Shown here: one piece after another, positions 52,751-64,000 of the stretch
How positions within the stretch are numbered: position 1 is the stretch's first letter
Layout of the letters: each line of letters begins with the position of its first letter
Source of the DNA: Saururus chinensis
Lineage: Eukaryota; Streptophyta; Magnoliopsida; Piperales; Saururaceae
Direction: 5' to 3'
Length of the DNA stretch: 64,000 bases
Assembly (NCBI GenBank): GCA_035235625.1
Contig: CP141142.1
Location: 13,112,995-13,176,994 of the forward strand
The notes under the pieces: model-generated
Database searches by the model: none
Told to the model about the DNA's origin: nothing
The model's input: only the letters and a program-made list of their open reading frames with translations
Made by a program: the position numbers and the translations under genes

Positions 52751-53920
52751 ATTGATCTGTCTACGAGAGGATAATAAGAATTTTGATTTTAAATTTTTGT
52801 TTTGAATGTGCTGCGATTGTCTTGAAATAAATTTGAAGTAAATTTCTCTTATAAGATGTGTTGTCGTTGATTTGAATTAAATTCTGATTTTCAACTTTCG
52901 GTTATGCATGTACGATATTAGATTTTAATTCAAATTTAATTTTGAACTTCTGTTTTGCACATGTAAGAGTGTACTTAATACAAGCCTCAATTTTGAGCAT
53001 TCTATTCTACATGTGCGACTTTAGATTAATATTGGCTCTAATTTTAAGAACTTGAATTTTAAGTAGATTTTGAATTGAAATGTTTGTTTGCATAGCTTGC
53101 AATGGATTTGCTTTAAATGTAAATCTTATCAATTTTAATCTCAAACAAAATGATTTGAAAATGTTGTTATGAATAAGTTGTACCAGATTGTGACTTGTGA
53201 TTCTGTTTTGCTTATGTGATGTTAAAATTACATCAAACTTTAATTTTGATAAATTTTAATTTGTATAATTAGGTGTAATTTTTATTTTTTTTCCTATGTA
53301 TGTGTATCTGATTGATGGAAAACTTAGACTTTATAGATGTCAATTTTAAATTATAATTGATTTAGAATTTTTGCTTTTAATACGTTACATATGATTTATT
53401 ATGAGATTTAATAGAAGAATTATTTGAGATTTTTATCACCATATGTTGCATGAGTTTTGATGCAAACATCAATTTGATAATTTTTATTTTTCAATTGAAA
53501 ATTATTTATAGTTTAAGTTCGAATGTGCATTATGTTTAATTTTTTTATGAACTTTGCTTTTAAACTTTTCATCTTGTATGTGTGATATCGGGATTTATAT
53601 GAATTTTGATTTTTATGAATTATAAATTTTAATCGTAAGTTATATGAAAATTCTTTCTGAATAAGTTGATTTAGATTTAATTCAGAATTCTATTTTGCAT
53701 GTGTTACATTGAATTTTAGACAAATTTTAATTTTTTTTAATTTCAATTTTTCATCGAGAATGAATTGAAATTTTGTTTTACAAGTGTGATTTTAGATTTA
53801 ATCCAAAACCTTGATTTTTACAAATTCTGATTTTGAATTTGACTGGATCGAAAATTTTGTTTTGGATTTTTACATTTTTTTTGGTTTTCTATAACTTTGA
53901 TTTCAATGTGTTTTAAACTA

Positions 53921-54800
53921 TGGTAGAATTACCACCGGGCAACTACCGACCGCTCATGCTATGGGACATGAAGCGCAAGTGAAAAACCCTACCGTTAATT
54001 CTACTTGAGTATTTAAATTAAATTTGATTTCGACTGATTAAAAAATTAAATTATTTTCAAAGACGATAGAATTACCATGGGGTAATCACCGCCTGCTCAT
54101 CTTATGGAACATGAGGCACTAGTGGAAAACTCTACGGTTAATTCTACTTGAATATTAAAATAAAATTTGATTTTAAATTGTATATTTTAGAAAATATTTC
54201 TGATTTAGAAATTATTTTTTTTCAAAGATGGTAGTATTATCACGAGGTAACCACCAAATGCTCATGGTATGGGACATGAGACGTTAGTGAAAAACTCTAC
54301 GGTTAATTCTACCAGGGTGTTGAAATGAAATGTTTATTTCAAATTGTTTGTTTTAGAAAATATTTTTGATTTAGAAATAAATTTATTTTCAAAGGCGGTA
54401 GAACCACCTCGGAGTAACTATCAAACACCCACGGTATAGAAGGTGAGGTGTTAATGGACAACTATGCAGTAAATTCTACTGATATATTTATATGAAATGT
54501 CAGTATTTTGAAAGTTTACTTGATCTTCGAGCAAATCTGTTTTGAAAAACAGTGGAAATCCCAAAGAGAAATCACTAAACACCTGTGATATGAAATATCA
54601 GGCGTTAGTGGATTGCTCTAAGGTTGAATCTGCTGGTGGATTTGATATGAAATTTTGATTTCAAATCCTTGGGTATTTAAAAATAGATTTAAAATTTAGT
54701 AAATTTATCTCAATTGCCAGTGGAATTGCTAAGAAGAAACTATCAAACACCCGTGGTATAGGACATGAGGTGTTAGTGGATAGCTTCAAGGTTGATTCCG
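53921..54800. repeat. Internal tandem array, type 1 (six copies)
   Basis: Units of about 145-165 bp start near 53921, 54066, 54228, 54392, 54545 and 54710. Each has GTAGAATTACCA-GGGGTAAC, a CTCATGGTATGGGACATGAG-type block and TTAATTCTAC. The order of variants matches the array at 28110-28700. Confidence 0.87.
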
Positions 54801-54919
54801 CTAGTGTATTGAAATGAATTTCAATTATAAATCTGGTTTAATCAGAAATGTTTATTCAGGATTTGATTTAACAATGAAGTTTTCAATGATTTGGGTATTC
54901 GGACTCTTTGGATAGTTAT

Positions 54920-55460
54920 TTGGTATAAAGCCCAAAAGCTATCAATTCTGGATACCGCCAAATTTGGCTTTGACGTGCACAGGTATGGAGCATTAGGGGA
55001 AAACTCTTATCCTTCCGTCTTCCGTGGTCCCATGAGTGCGGATGAAGCCGTTCGGTATCGCAGATTTAAATAAGGATATCCACCAAAATATTTGTTCGGT
55101 TTTGGTCGTGCACAAGTGTGGAGCATTATGGGAAAACTCTTATCCTTCCGTCTTCCGTGGCCCCATGAATGTAAATGAAGCTGTTCAGTATAACGGATTT
55201 AAATAAAGATACCCACCGAAATATTTGTTCGGTTCTGGCATGCGTAGGTGTGGAGCATCATGAGAAAACTCCTATCCTTCCATCTTCTGTGGCCCCATAA
55301 GTGCGGATGAAGCCATTCAGTATCGTGGATTTAAATAAAGATACCCACCGAAATATTTGTTCAATTCTGGCACGCACAGGTGTGGAGCATCATGGGAAAG
55401 CTCCTATCCTTCCGTCTTCTGTGTCCCCATGAGTGTGGAAGTAAGCCGTTAGGTATCACG
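54920..55460. repeat. Internal tandem array, type 2 (four copies)
   Basis: Units of about 132 bp contain GTGTGGAGCATCATGGGAAA, CTCCTATCCTTCCGTCTTC, CCCATGAGTGCGGATGAAGC and ATTTAAATAAGGATACCCAC. Short open frames here are by-products. Confidence 0.88.
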
Positions 55461-55964
55461 ACACTTTGATTTAAGATTTTAAAATAAATGATATGTCTAA
55501 TTTTTAATGACATCAGATTTCTAAATAATGATTTATCTGATTTTGAATTTACTACAGGATTTTGTTTATGAACGATTTATCAGATTTTGATGAACAATCA
55601 AATTATTGAACTTTGAGGGAATGATATGTCTAATTTTGAACGACATATCAGATTTCTGAACGATGATTTATTTGACTTTGAATTAAATATCAAAATTTGT
55701 AAGATATGATTTATCCGATTTTAAATTAATAATCAGATTTTGTTTGAAATATTTCATGTGATTACAAATTATCAAATATTGTCTATGAATGTTTCATCCA
55801 ATTTTAAGATTGGATTCTATTTATATATGACTTATTGATTATGATCTATTAAACTCTGTTAACAATTACTTATCCGATTAAATATAGGAGTTTGTTAGAT
55901 ATTTATTTTGAATTAGATGTGTTTTGACGAGTATTTTGAGCAAATTGCGAGGATGTAATTCGTT

Positions 55965-55978
55965 TAAGGGGGGAAGAA
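55965..55978 (+). other. Polypurine tract
   Basis: AAGGGGGGAAGAA lies immediately before the 3' LTR, preceded by GCGAGGATGTAATTCGTTT, the usual arrangement in plant Ty3 chromoviruses. Confidence 0.85.
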
Positions 55979-56318
55979 TATAATACCCCGCTTTTTCGAT
56001 TACGTCTAACCAAGGGGGTTAGAGGTAAGTAGAAATTTTTCTAATAAATTATAGACGGTTTCAAAGGTTGAAACATTCGTATTTGAGTAGAGCTCGAAGA
56101 AACGAGTGTAACAAATCAAAAAACGGGCGAAATGGAGCTCGTGACCAAAAGTTACGACCTTCGAGAATCAAAGAAAATAGGCAGGACCCACTTAGAAAGA
56201 GCAAAATTTATTGCTTTAAGTGCGTTAATATTGAAGGGCTTGTCCATACGAGTCCAACAGTTTGAAGAACGCGCTAATCCGAATCCGAGATAGGGAGATA
56301 CGTACGTTTGAAGATTGG

Positions 56319-56362
<44 letters not shown>

Positions 56363-57842
56363 TATATATATATTAAGAGGCACGTGCGACGCATGGTCCT
56401 TGAGTGCGTTATGTGCGGGCATCACGCTGTGCGCGTGTGGTGCAAAATGGTGGGCATCGCCGCTGTTTCAGCGACTCGGGGGCTTATTTATACCCCATTT
56501 GTTCCCCTTTTTGAATCAGAACTTCCTTCTTCCCGTTTCTAACCGTTTTGATTAAGGCCGTTCAAGAGACATTCTTAAGTAAATCAAGCGTGTTCTATGC
56601 AATGGAGCAATCATTTCTTTAAGATGGAGATCGTATGAGGAGGAAATGCCCCAAGAGAAGGAGAGGTCCTACCCGTTGTCCTCGGGCACCGACAATCTTC
56701 TTTTTCTTTGTTTCTGAGCATCCTAGCTCCGATTTAGTCCATCCAAGAAGCGTTCTTGACTAAATCGAGTATGCACTTCGCGATGGAGGGGTCCATTCTC
56801 TAAGTTGGCAATCCTATGAGAAGAAAATGCCCCAAGACAAGGAGAAGCCCTACCCATTGTCCTCAAGCACTAGAGAAAGAAAAAGGAGTAAGAAGTAAGA
56901 CGGGGTTTTGTCCAAAGTTTCCGGGCCACAACCATAGAAGCAATCCTGAGTAGAGGAAGTTCTATCCGCTGCCCATTGGCACAAAAAATGAGAAGAACCT
57001 CCAGCAAGGAGAACATTTATACATAGTTTTTCAATGCAAGACAAGGAACGCATGGAGGCTAGAGGAAGCTCCTTCTACTACCTTTGAATCCTAAGGGGAG
57101 GACGCCAAGAAGGACGAGTAACTAATAATATTGTTATCTTACGAGACATGATGGGAGTAAGTATTTCTGACATTGGGTTTAAATTATAGAGCTGCATGTG
57201 CTAAATTAGAATGCGTGTCATGATCCTTTGTGCTCTAACCTGCTATTCTTTGATGTGACATGTTTATGTTTTGTCTTGCTCTGTGGTAGAGTAAGATGTA
57301 TGGTGTGTGTGTGTGTGTTCGGTCTCGGCTCAGTGATGGAGCAAGACGTGTGTATGTAGTTTTGATCCCGCTCTGTGGTAGAGCGAGATGTATGTTTTTG
57401 TTGACTTATTAATTTCCACTTTACTCTGATATATGACGAGTTTTTGTATAACTCCGACTAAATATTAGTATATATGTATTTTAACATATATAATTTTATG
57501 ACGCTTGTTATATGTATTAGCCATTAAGCAGAACTATGTTCGGATCCGATCGTATTGCAATAATATCCAATGCATACATAGGCAACCAACGGCAAGACAA
57601 CGTTGGCCCGATCCAAATCATTTATAAGTATATATTTTATTTTGTTTTACACGCGATGAACTATGAAGCTTCGTTGTGTGTATGTGTCCATTACAACCTA
57701 AGTCTACGTATGGGAAGCCTTGAAGCTCCATAGTGTGTAGACGAATGTTGTACCTCTTGCACACAGACGGTGATTCCTGTTTCAAGAAAGAAAATTTTTC
57801 TATTAGTGATTTTGTGGGTCCGGCTCGGGTCTGGTCGTTACA
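55979..57842 (+). repeat. 3' LTR of the non-coding element
   Basis: 1864 bp. It contains a TA microsatellite (about 56321-56373) absent from the 5' copy, and a hairpin cluster at about 57272-57388. Confidence 0.92.
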
Positions 57843-58559
57843 CCTAAACCCTAAAACTCATGCATGGACACTTGCAAGGGAGGGGGTTGGATGGTGGCAG
57901 CCCAAGGCCCAAAAAGGTGATAAATCTAGGGACAAAATGTGGTGGCCAATTGAAGCGGCAACATCACTAATCGCCACCCACAACCAAAACAATTGGCATG
58001 GGCTATTGTGCATCTAGCACAACAGAGGAGGGAGGGGTGTTTTGCTGAGGTGGAGTGAAGGTCATGGGGCCATTGCCATGCCAAGGCCAATAGAGGTAAC
58101 CTCCACTATTACCGGGTTGAGGCAAACCGAGCCAAATATGGTCATAGGTCGCCCGATGTTCAACGATGCTACAATGGCCCAAAATATCAAAAACAAAATA
58201 GAAACAAGGGAGGCAATTTAATGTACTATGGGCGGAGGAGCAGAGAGGTCAAGAGGTGGTAGGCCTAGGTTGGAGTAGCCTTGTTGTCATTGTGGGGCCC
58301 AGGTGAAACCCCAACAGATGGCCAGCCCTTGTCTGCTAGTGGTAGCAACCAAAGACCCAACCAAAGAGGCCGTTTGGCTTGGGAAGAAGGGAAACGAGCG
58401 GGAAAAGTAGAGGAGGCGGTGTCGGGCATGTGAGAGGGCTAGAAGGGGTGGCCCACTGCTGTCGCCAAGCCATGACAGACCAAATGGAAGTGGTATGGAG
58501 GCCGACAGTTGGCCGATAGCACTTCAACGGCTCAAAAGCAAACTAAAGCAGTGAGAAAA

Positions 58560-59040
58560 ACTGAGGAAAAGTTTGGAAACTCAAGGAGGAGCAAGGAGAG
58601 GGTGGCACGACATTAGCCAGCACCACCAGACTCGTGGTGGCAAGGTGAAGCAGATTCTTGCAACAAGCGGTGGAATCTAGCAATGGAGGAGGCCCACTTG
58701 AGGAGGCTAGAATGTCCCAATTTCCTCCTGCACCTTTTGGATGTTCTAGAATGACATACAAATGGACGCTTAGGGAAGCCGGGAGGGGGTGGCGGTGGCT
58801 TTGGTTGGGGCCTATGGGGTCCTGGCGACTGGATGGAGCTAAGTCCGATGGAGAGCAGCTGCAAATAGCCCTCTGGTGGCCCAAAAACGATGAAACAAAG
58901 GTGAAAAACCTGGTAGCTCAAGGAGGAGCTAGGAGAGCATGGCGGTGTCTCTAGTCAATAACATCGGACTCGTGTCGGCTGGGCAAAGTCGAATCCAACA
59001 ACACATAGTGGAGTCCGGCGACAAGGGAGGCATATTGGAG
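58560..59040. repeat. Diverged direct repeats in the long LTR-like unit
   Basis: AAGGAGGAGC-AGGAGAG-GTGGC...GACTCGTG occurs near 58580 and again near 58920. Open frames on both strands here have no domain. Confidence 0.5.
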
Positions 59041-59388
59041 GGTCCATATTGCTCTCAGGTTTTTGTGGAAACTTCTGGACATTCTAGCATTCTGGAATGA
59101 GGTTGTGGCTTTCAGCCGTGACCCATTCATTATATAGATTTTTTATCCCACCTAGACATCTTATGCATCATTCTACTTTCTTACGTATTGTGTATCAAAA
59201 ATTTGCACCAAAAATATATATGTTGCGTTGAAGCCCAACAACCACAATTAAGCCCCACACCTCACTCTATAGGTATAAATACCAAGGTAAATATGAAAAA
59301 ATAATAATATGCTGAAGTGTTACATTTTCTTGCTAAAAATGATCAGAAAAATAACTCAAAAATCACAAAAAAAATCAGGGGCATTACA

Positions 59389-60760
59389 TAATGGTTCTTA
59401 ATCCTCCACTACCAATGGAGAGATAAATATTCATCTAATCTATCTAGTGTATCAAAGTACTTTAAACAAAGTAAGATATACAAACCTAATCATTCAAATT
59501 AATTTTTGATAAATCTACCAAATAATCAGACCACAAGCATGCAAAAATCATACAAGGATTTAACATGAAAAACCCAAACAAATCGTCACATTACCCATAG
59601 CCCAAATTACTACAAGGATTTGGACAACTTTTCTCTAAAGCTTGAAATCAATGCACTAGCAAGCAAGACCTTTTTACAAGACCAAAAACAAACCACCAAC
59701 CTCTAGAGACTCTGACACAATCGAAACTCCTTTCATTGTTCTTCTCTCTTCTTTTTTGTTCTTCGCCTTTAAGTTTTCCTCAAACCCTTGAAGTTTTTAT
59801 CTTCATGTTCTGTCTTTGTCTTCTTCTTGATCCTCAATCAAAACTCCTTTTGATTGTTAGTTAGCCTTGAGTATTTTTTAATACTCTTGATTAAGAATCA
59901 GATCTTCTTCCTGAAGCTCTCTTATGTGTGTGAAAAAGTGATTGTGTAAACACACTTTTCAATATCTCTAACCCATAAGATTTTCTCACAAAAATTATGA
60001 TGATGCAAGGAAAATATATGCAAATGTCTCTCTTTTTTTCTTCTCTCAAATATTGATTTTCCTCTCTTCAATTTCGTCTATACCTGGCCCTTTTATAGTG
60101 TCTTAAGTCAGTCAGGTTTAAGAAAACCAAAGTTTGAAAGGATTCTATTTAGAAAGCTTAAACTAGGTAAGTAAATCTATAGGCAATCAATCATTTTAGA
60201 GAGATGATTGATCATTTTAGATAGGTGATCAATCATTTTAGATAGGATATTAATCATTCACTATTTCTACCCGAATGAAATACCCACTTGATCTATCTTT
60301 TGATCAAGAGATTAATCGGTCTATGCTTCGGCTTAAAATCTAAAAAACAATCATTTTAAAGATCAATCATGCAAGTCATATGTTTAAAGGTGATCGATCC
60401 ATTATGAATAATTTTTTAACCAATTATTTTTACTTAATTCTTAGTGATTTTTGTATGTAAGTGTGTAGATCATACCTTCAAACTTTTGACACTCAATGTA
60501 GTCTTCAACCTTGAACTTTTAGAACACATCTGCTCCTATTTTTTAAATCTTTTAATTCCAAATGACTTGACTTTTACACTAATTTAATTAGACATTAAAA
60601 CTAATATCATACACGAAGTTTCAATATAGTTTACATCATTAAAATTAGCCAATTATAATACATATGCCCTCATATGTTTTAATAGTTTGAATTAGACATG
60701 CAATATTGTTGATCAAATATTGCAATATCTATTTCTCCTTAGCCACCAATTGTGAGTTTA
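59389..60760 (-). repeat. LTR-like unit, copy 1 of a diverged tandem pair
   Basis: It aligns with 60761-62110 at an offset of about 1.35 kb, as shown by AAGGATTTAACATGAAAAACCC versus AAGGATTTTTACGTGGAAACC, the CTTCTTGATCC/CTTCTTCAATC leader region, and matching right parts (TAAACTATATTGAAAC versus TAAACTATGTCAAATG, minus strand). A 25-bp repeat of CAATCATTTTAGATAGGTGAT lies at 60188-60260. It is probably a retroelement LTR; no coding region is seen. Confidence 0.6.
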
Positions 60761-62110
60761 ATATATGTCAACCCTAGCAAATCGTCACATTGCCCATAGC
60801 CCAAATACTTAATCAATTAAACAACGAACTACAAGATATGACCCTTATGTAGAATTATAAATCAACAACCACTATCAATCACATAAACATGCAATCACCA
60901 TATCAAACAAGGATTTTTACGTGGAAACCTAACATAGGAAAAAAATCACATATAGCCACTCTCTAGCTAAATCAATACACTATGGATGTAGAACTTATAA
61001 AACACAAAACTATCAACCTCTAACCCAACACTAGAATTCCCCTCTCTAGTTGACGTTCCTGACCATCAAGTCTAATCCTTGATCCTTGACATTTTCCCCT
61101 TAAGTTTGCTCTTTGTCTTCTCCAAATCACTCCAATCACAACCCTCCTTAGATTGTTGATGTAGAAGCTTCTTCAATCTCCCTTGTTAAGAACTCCTTCT
61201 CATCTCCTTTGTTCTTTTGTGATGTGTGTTAATCACTCAACCTTTATTTCATAAAGTGATTATGAAACAAAGTCTTTAGCTCTTTTAATTTTCACTCAAA
61301 ACATGGGTGAATTAGGGAAGAACTAATAGCATGAACCACTCTATTTTTCTCTCACAAAGTTTTTTTCCCCATGTGTTATTTTGCCTAAAACTAGCCTTTA
61401 AATAGCGTCCCAAGACGGCTAGGGTTTTAGTCTCCTAGTTGGAAAGTAGCTTATTTCAAATTGCTTAAACTAGGTAACTAATTTACATATCATTTTTTCA
61501 CAAGGCAATTGATTGTTCCCTATTCTATTAGAATCCATACACCCAATCATTGTATCCCTTATACAAAACAATCTATCAATTAAGGTATTGTAATCCTCAT
61601 GTCACTCACTGATCAATCCATTAAACCTATGATCGATTATTCAGGTTATTATGATGGATGTATATGTAACTAATCAATTCATTCATTAATCATTCGATCA
61701 ATTACACAACTATGAAAAAATCCTTAGAACATTCATACTTGATTGATCTTTTCCTTAAGGTCAATCGATCACTTATGAACAATTATTTTGATTTTTCTCT
61801 TTTTTGTCCAAAACACTTCAAAATATTTTCTATAATTTTTTAAGTAAAATCTAAGTATTTTGTGTAGCTAAGTGTGTGTAAAATTTACCTTGGATCATAG
61901 CACTTTGTTCAATCTTCTACTTTAAAATTCAAAACTCATCAATTTTTCTTTTTCAAGTTAATCAATTTTAAATCTGACTTTTATTAGATCATTAATTTAA
62001 TCAGATTCTAAAAAATTAAATATACATTTGACATAGTTTAAATCATCAAAATACAACCAATTACATGACAAATCTCAATATGTTCTAACATATTCATGTT
62101 ACAAGAAGGT
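60761..62110 (-). repeat. LTR-like unit, copy 2
   Basis: Partner of the preceding unit. On the minus strand it starts near TGTTAGAACATATTGAGA (about 62080), a start style seen in plant copia LTRs. With no internal domain between the copies, they may be a duplicated LTR or two solo LTRs. Confidence 0.55.
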
Positions 62111-62396
62111 AATTATTTAAAGTGATTTCAAGCCTAACCACCACCTAGAGAATGATTTATCAATTTTAGTCAAAATTTAAGACAAAATAATATTTTAAAA
62201 TAGTACATACATAACTTTGCTTGTCTACATGATAAAAAATATTACCTTAGTAGTTGCTTTGTTGGAGTGTGAGATCTTGATAATTCCCAATTTCTCCATC
62301 ATGAATGTAGCATAATATCTCTAGTAGGTAAGTATTAGATACACCCAACTCTATCGACTGTTATGTCCAAATTGAGGGAATTTTTTTTATAATGTA

Positions 62397-62427
<31 letters not shown>

Positions 62428-62790
62428 TTATATAGATTTCATGACCTTTATATAGAAATTAATATTTATAATATAATATATACATACATAACTTTATATA
62501 TTTTAGTAAGGTTCCATAAGGTAAGGGTGGGTGAGGATAACAAAGAGGAAATAAATTTTTCTATAATTATTCTATTTAAAAAATAATAGGACCAAATTGT
62601 TTAATTATTTACTCGTCAAATAAATTTAAAAATAATAATTCACTTCTGGGTACGGTACACACGATAGAGAAACTATTAGTCACTAACTCACTGTGACCCT
62701 ATATTTTTTTTAAAAAAAATTTATACTCCATTTTTTTTATATTAAAAACTTACTCCAAACTCTTAAATGGAGAAAAAGTGAACCCCTATT
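62111..62790. other. AT-rich spacer
   Basis: No gene is recognised. It contains a short (AT)n run at about 62398-62422. Confidence 0.6.
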
Positions 62791-62830
62791 CTTACAAGTT
62801 ACAAGTGTGATTCACTGTAGGCTTTTGGTG

Positions 62831-62838
62831 TATAAAAC
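62831..62838 (+). promoter_or_regulatory. Probable TATA box
   Basis: TATAAAAC sits at the switch from AT-rich to CpG-rich DNA, about 30-40 bases before a likely transcript start. Confidence 0.5.
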
Positions 62839-62861
62839 CACCCACCGCAGCCAAAACCCAA

Positions 62862-64000
62862 GCCCATGGCCTCGTCGTGTCAAAAGCTAAGAACCCTCCG
62901 CCCCCGTAATTGAAAATGCACTGCTCTCTCCATCGGGCACTCATCTTCTCTCCATTGTTCTGACCGGCGGCCGCTCTCCTCCGGCTTGCTGCTCGATCTC
63001 CAGGTATGCCTCCTCCCCCTCCCCGAACTTCCACCCACGGCCCCTCCTCCACCCCCGGCCTCTTCCAACCCCTCGTAATTAGCAAACACAGCCGGGCTCT
63101 TCTGAGCCCCCTCCAATTTTTTCCCTTGGCTCTGCTTATCAGATCAATGTGACCCTCTCGAAGGCCGGACTGCGAACTCTTCCCTGCGGGCTGCCGGCTT
63201 CCGGCACTCCTCCGCTCCGACCATCCTTCTCTCAATTTCCGTCATGCCCGGCTGCAGGCCTCTCTGATTTCTTCCGCGGTTCTCTCCGTTCCCTCCAGCC
63301 CACCACCCTTTCCAGCCATCACATCTTCCAGCCCTCTCTCCTCCTTTCCACCATGACCACTTCCAGCCTTCTCTCCTTTCCGGAAAAACACCCTCCAGCC
63401 CTCTCTCCACCCCTTCCAACCCTCTCTATTAGCGCTGTCTACTTTCCAGCTTAGCCCATGCAACATAATTCTAAAGAAAGTTGGATTTTTTTGCAGGTTG
63501 AACTGGCTGATCTTGGGTCTTTAAGGTACGCTTATGTGATATGTGATGCTCTGTTGTAATGTGTAATCTATGCTTACGTTGGAATATAGTATTTTTGCAA
63601 TTACTTCAACTGTTCAAATGAATTTTCTTTGTTGTGGTAGCTTGAAATTTTAGGCTTTATACTGGTCGAGTTTTAATAGAATGTTGGGGCTAGCGCATGT
63701 AATTTCTACAGCTTGATTTGGGCTTATGCATATGTGATTTGGACAATGCCTAGTATTTGAGGTGGATACACGCTAATAATGGTAAAAAAAAATGTCATCA
63801 GTGTATAGAAATATTGCAACATTCCAACAGCTTCTTATTTATATGAACACTGGTTGATTCCTTTATAAACCAATACAAATATGCTCTTATCCCTCACCAT
63901 ATCCTTTAATTCTGATGGAAAGTTTGTAACAATGTTGCCCCTACATCAGGTTTAATTGCCAGTCGTGTGGGATAGTTATTTTACAAGACTAATCTTGTAT
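62862..64000 (+). other. 5' end of a gene leaving the window (non-coding first exons)
   Basis: Downstream of the TATA box is a GC-rich leader (about 62862-63003) ending CTCCAG before GTATGC. An intron runs to TTTTTTGCAG (63496), and a short exon 63497-63525 is followed by GTACGC. All ATGs in exon 1 open frames of 15-16 codons that close at once, so this looks like a 5' UTR with upstream ORFs. No protein is recognisable up to 64000. A gene whose coding part lies to the right is the simplest reading. Another captured fragment cannot be excluded. Confidence 0.4.
63280..63450. repeat. Pyrimidine-rich degenerate repeat in intron
   Basis: CTTCCAGCCCTCTCTCC and variants recur four to five times. 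Open frames on both strands here are by-products. Confidence 0.65.

Larger units (their letters stand above)
50859..57842 (+). mobile_element. Complete non-coding LTR retroelement (LARD-like), 6984 bp
   Basis: 5' LTR 50859-52736, 3' LTR 55979-57842, and exact target duplication CCTAA at 50854-50858 and 57843-57847. A primer site (TGGTATTGGAGC, 10 of 12 matches to the initiator-Met site) follows the 5' LTR. A polypurine tract (TTAAGGGGGGAAG) precedes the 3' LTR. The 3.2-kb interior has no gag or pol frame. It carries two tandem arrays shared with the element at 27542-31500. It must have been mobilised by proteins from another element. Confidence 0.93.
48592..59388 (+). mobile_element. Very long LTR-like unit, interrupted by a nested element
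   Basis: It begins TGTAATGCCC and ends GGGCATTACA, a perfect 10-bp inverse. Removing the nested element and one copy of its TSD (50859-57847) leaves a single unit of about 3.8 kb. A TATA-like TATAAATA near 59271, about 115 bp before the end, fits a plus-strand LTR with a long U3. Flanking pentamers (GCAAT and TAATG) do not match, so this may be a solo LTR with a decayed TSD, or two different LTR ends. No coding domain is found. Confidence 0.6.

Noticed and set aside
57843..57857. CCTAAACCCTAAAAC, similar to plant telomere repeats
   Set aside because: Only about two units, and the first five bases are the target duplication of the nested element.
62792..63235. 147-codon minus-strand frame in GC-rich DNA
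   Set aside because: GC-rich sequence gives long frames on all strands; the plus strand has a better promoter and splice context and no domain is seen here.

Overview
The window is plant nuclear DNA. It contains split genes with GT-AG introns, a pentatricopeptide-repeat (PPR) gene, a plant mobile domain (PMD) gene, plant-type Ty3 and copia retroelements, MITEs and long (TA)n arrays. The species cannot be named. The one clearly intact single-exon gene is GC-rich in an AT-rich background, which would fit a monocot, but this is weak evidence.

Only about 2 kb is ordinary single-copy coding sequence. The left edge (3-1436) holds the 3' part of a P-class PPR gene. A small secreted glycine- and cysteine-rich protein gene lies at 35898-36341. 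The right edge (about 62831 onward) looks like the promoter and first non-coding exons of a gene that continues outside the window. Most of the remainder is transposons, several nested inside others.

Layout: (1) 1729-5943, a Harbinger-like TIR element carrying broken exons of an LRR receptor kinase and a GH5 glucan 1,3-beta-glucosidase. (2) 6236-10106, a MULE with an exact 9-bp target duplication and about 350-bp TIRs packed with palindromes. It carries the C-terminal zinc knuckle of a MULE transposase and an apparently intact six-exon PMD gene. (3) 10700-16038, a decayed Ty3 retrotransposon. (4) 16264-18154, a solo LTR with an exact 5-bp TSD. (5) 18285-21250, a second Harbinger-like element carrying broken ELMO-domain gene exons. 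(6) 21254-25540, spacer with a LINE scrap, a microsatellite and a four-copy tandem repeat. (7) 25540-32581, a truncated minus-strand copia element whose gag is split by a non-coding LTR element (27542-31500). (8) 36966-42444, a minus-strand LTR element with gag only. (9) 45929-46590, two foldback MITEs embedded in (TA)n. (10) 48592-59388, a very long LTR-like unit interrupted by a complete 7-kb LTR element with no genes (50859-57842, exact TSD). (11) 59389-62110, two diverged tandem copies of an LTR-like unit.

The genes do not form a pathway. The biological interest is in the mobile elements: gene-fragment capture by two TIR elements, a PMD gene carried by a MULE, a non-autonomous LTR family whose members share internal tandem arrays and an LTR hairpin cluster with paired base changes, and MITEs sitting in microsatellites.
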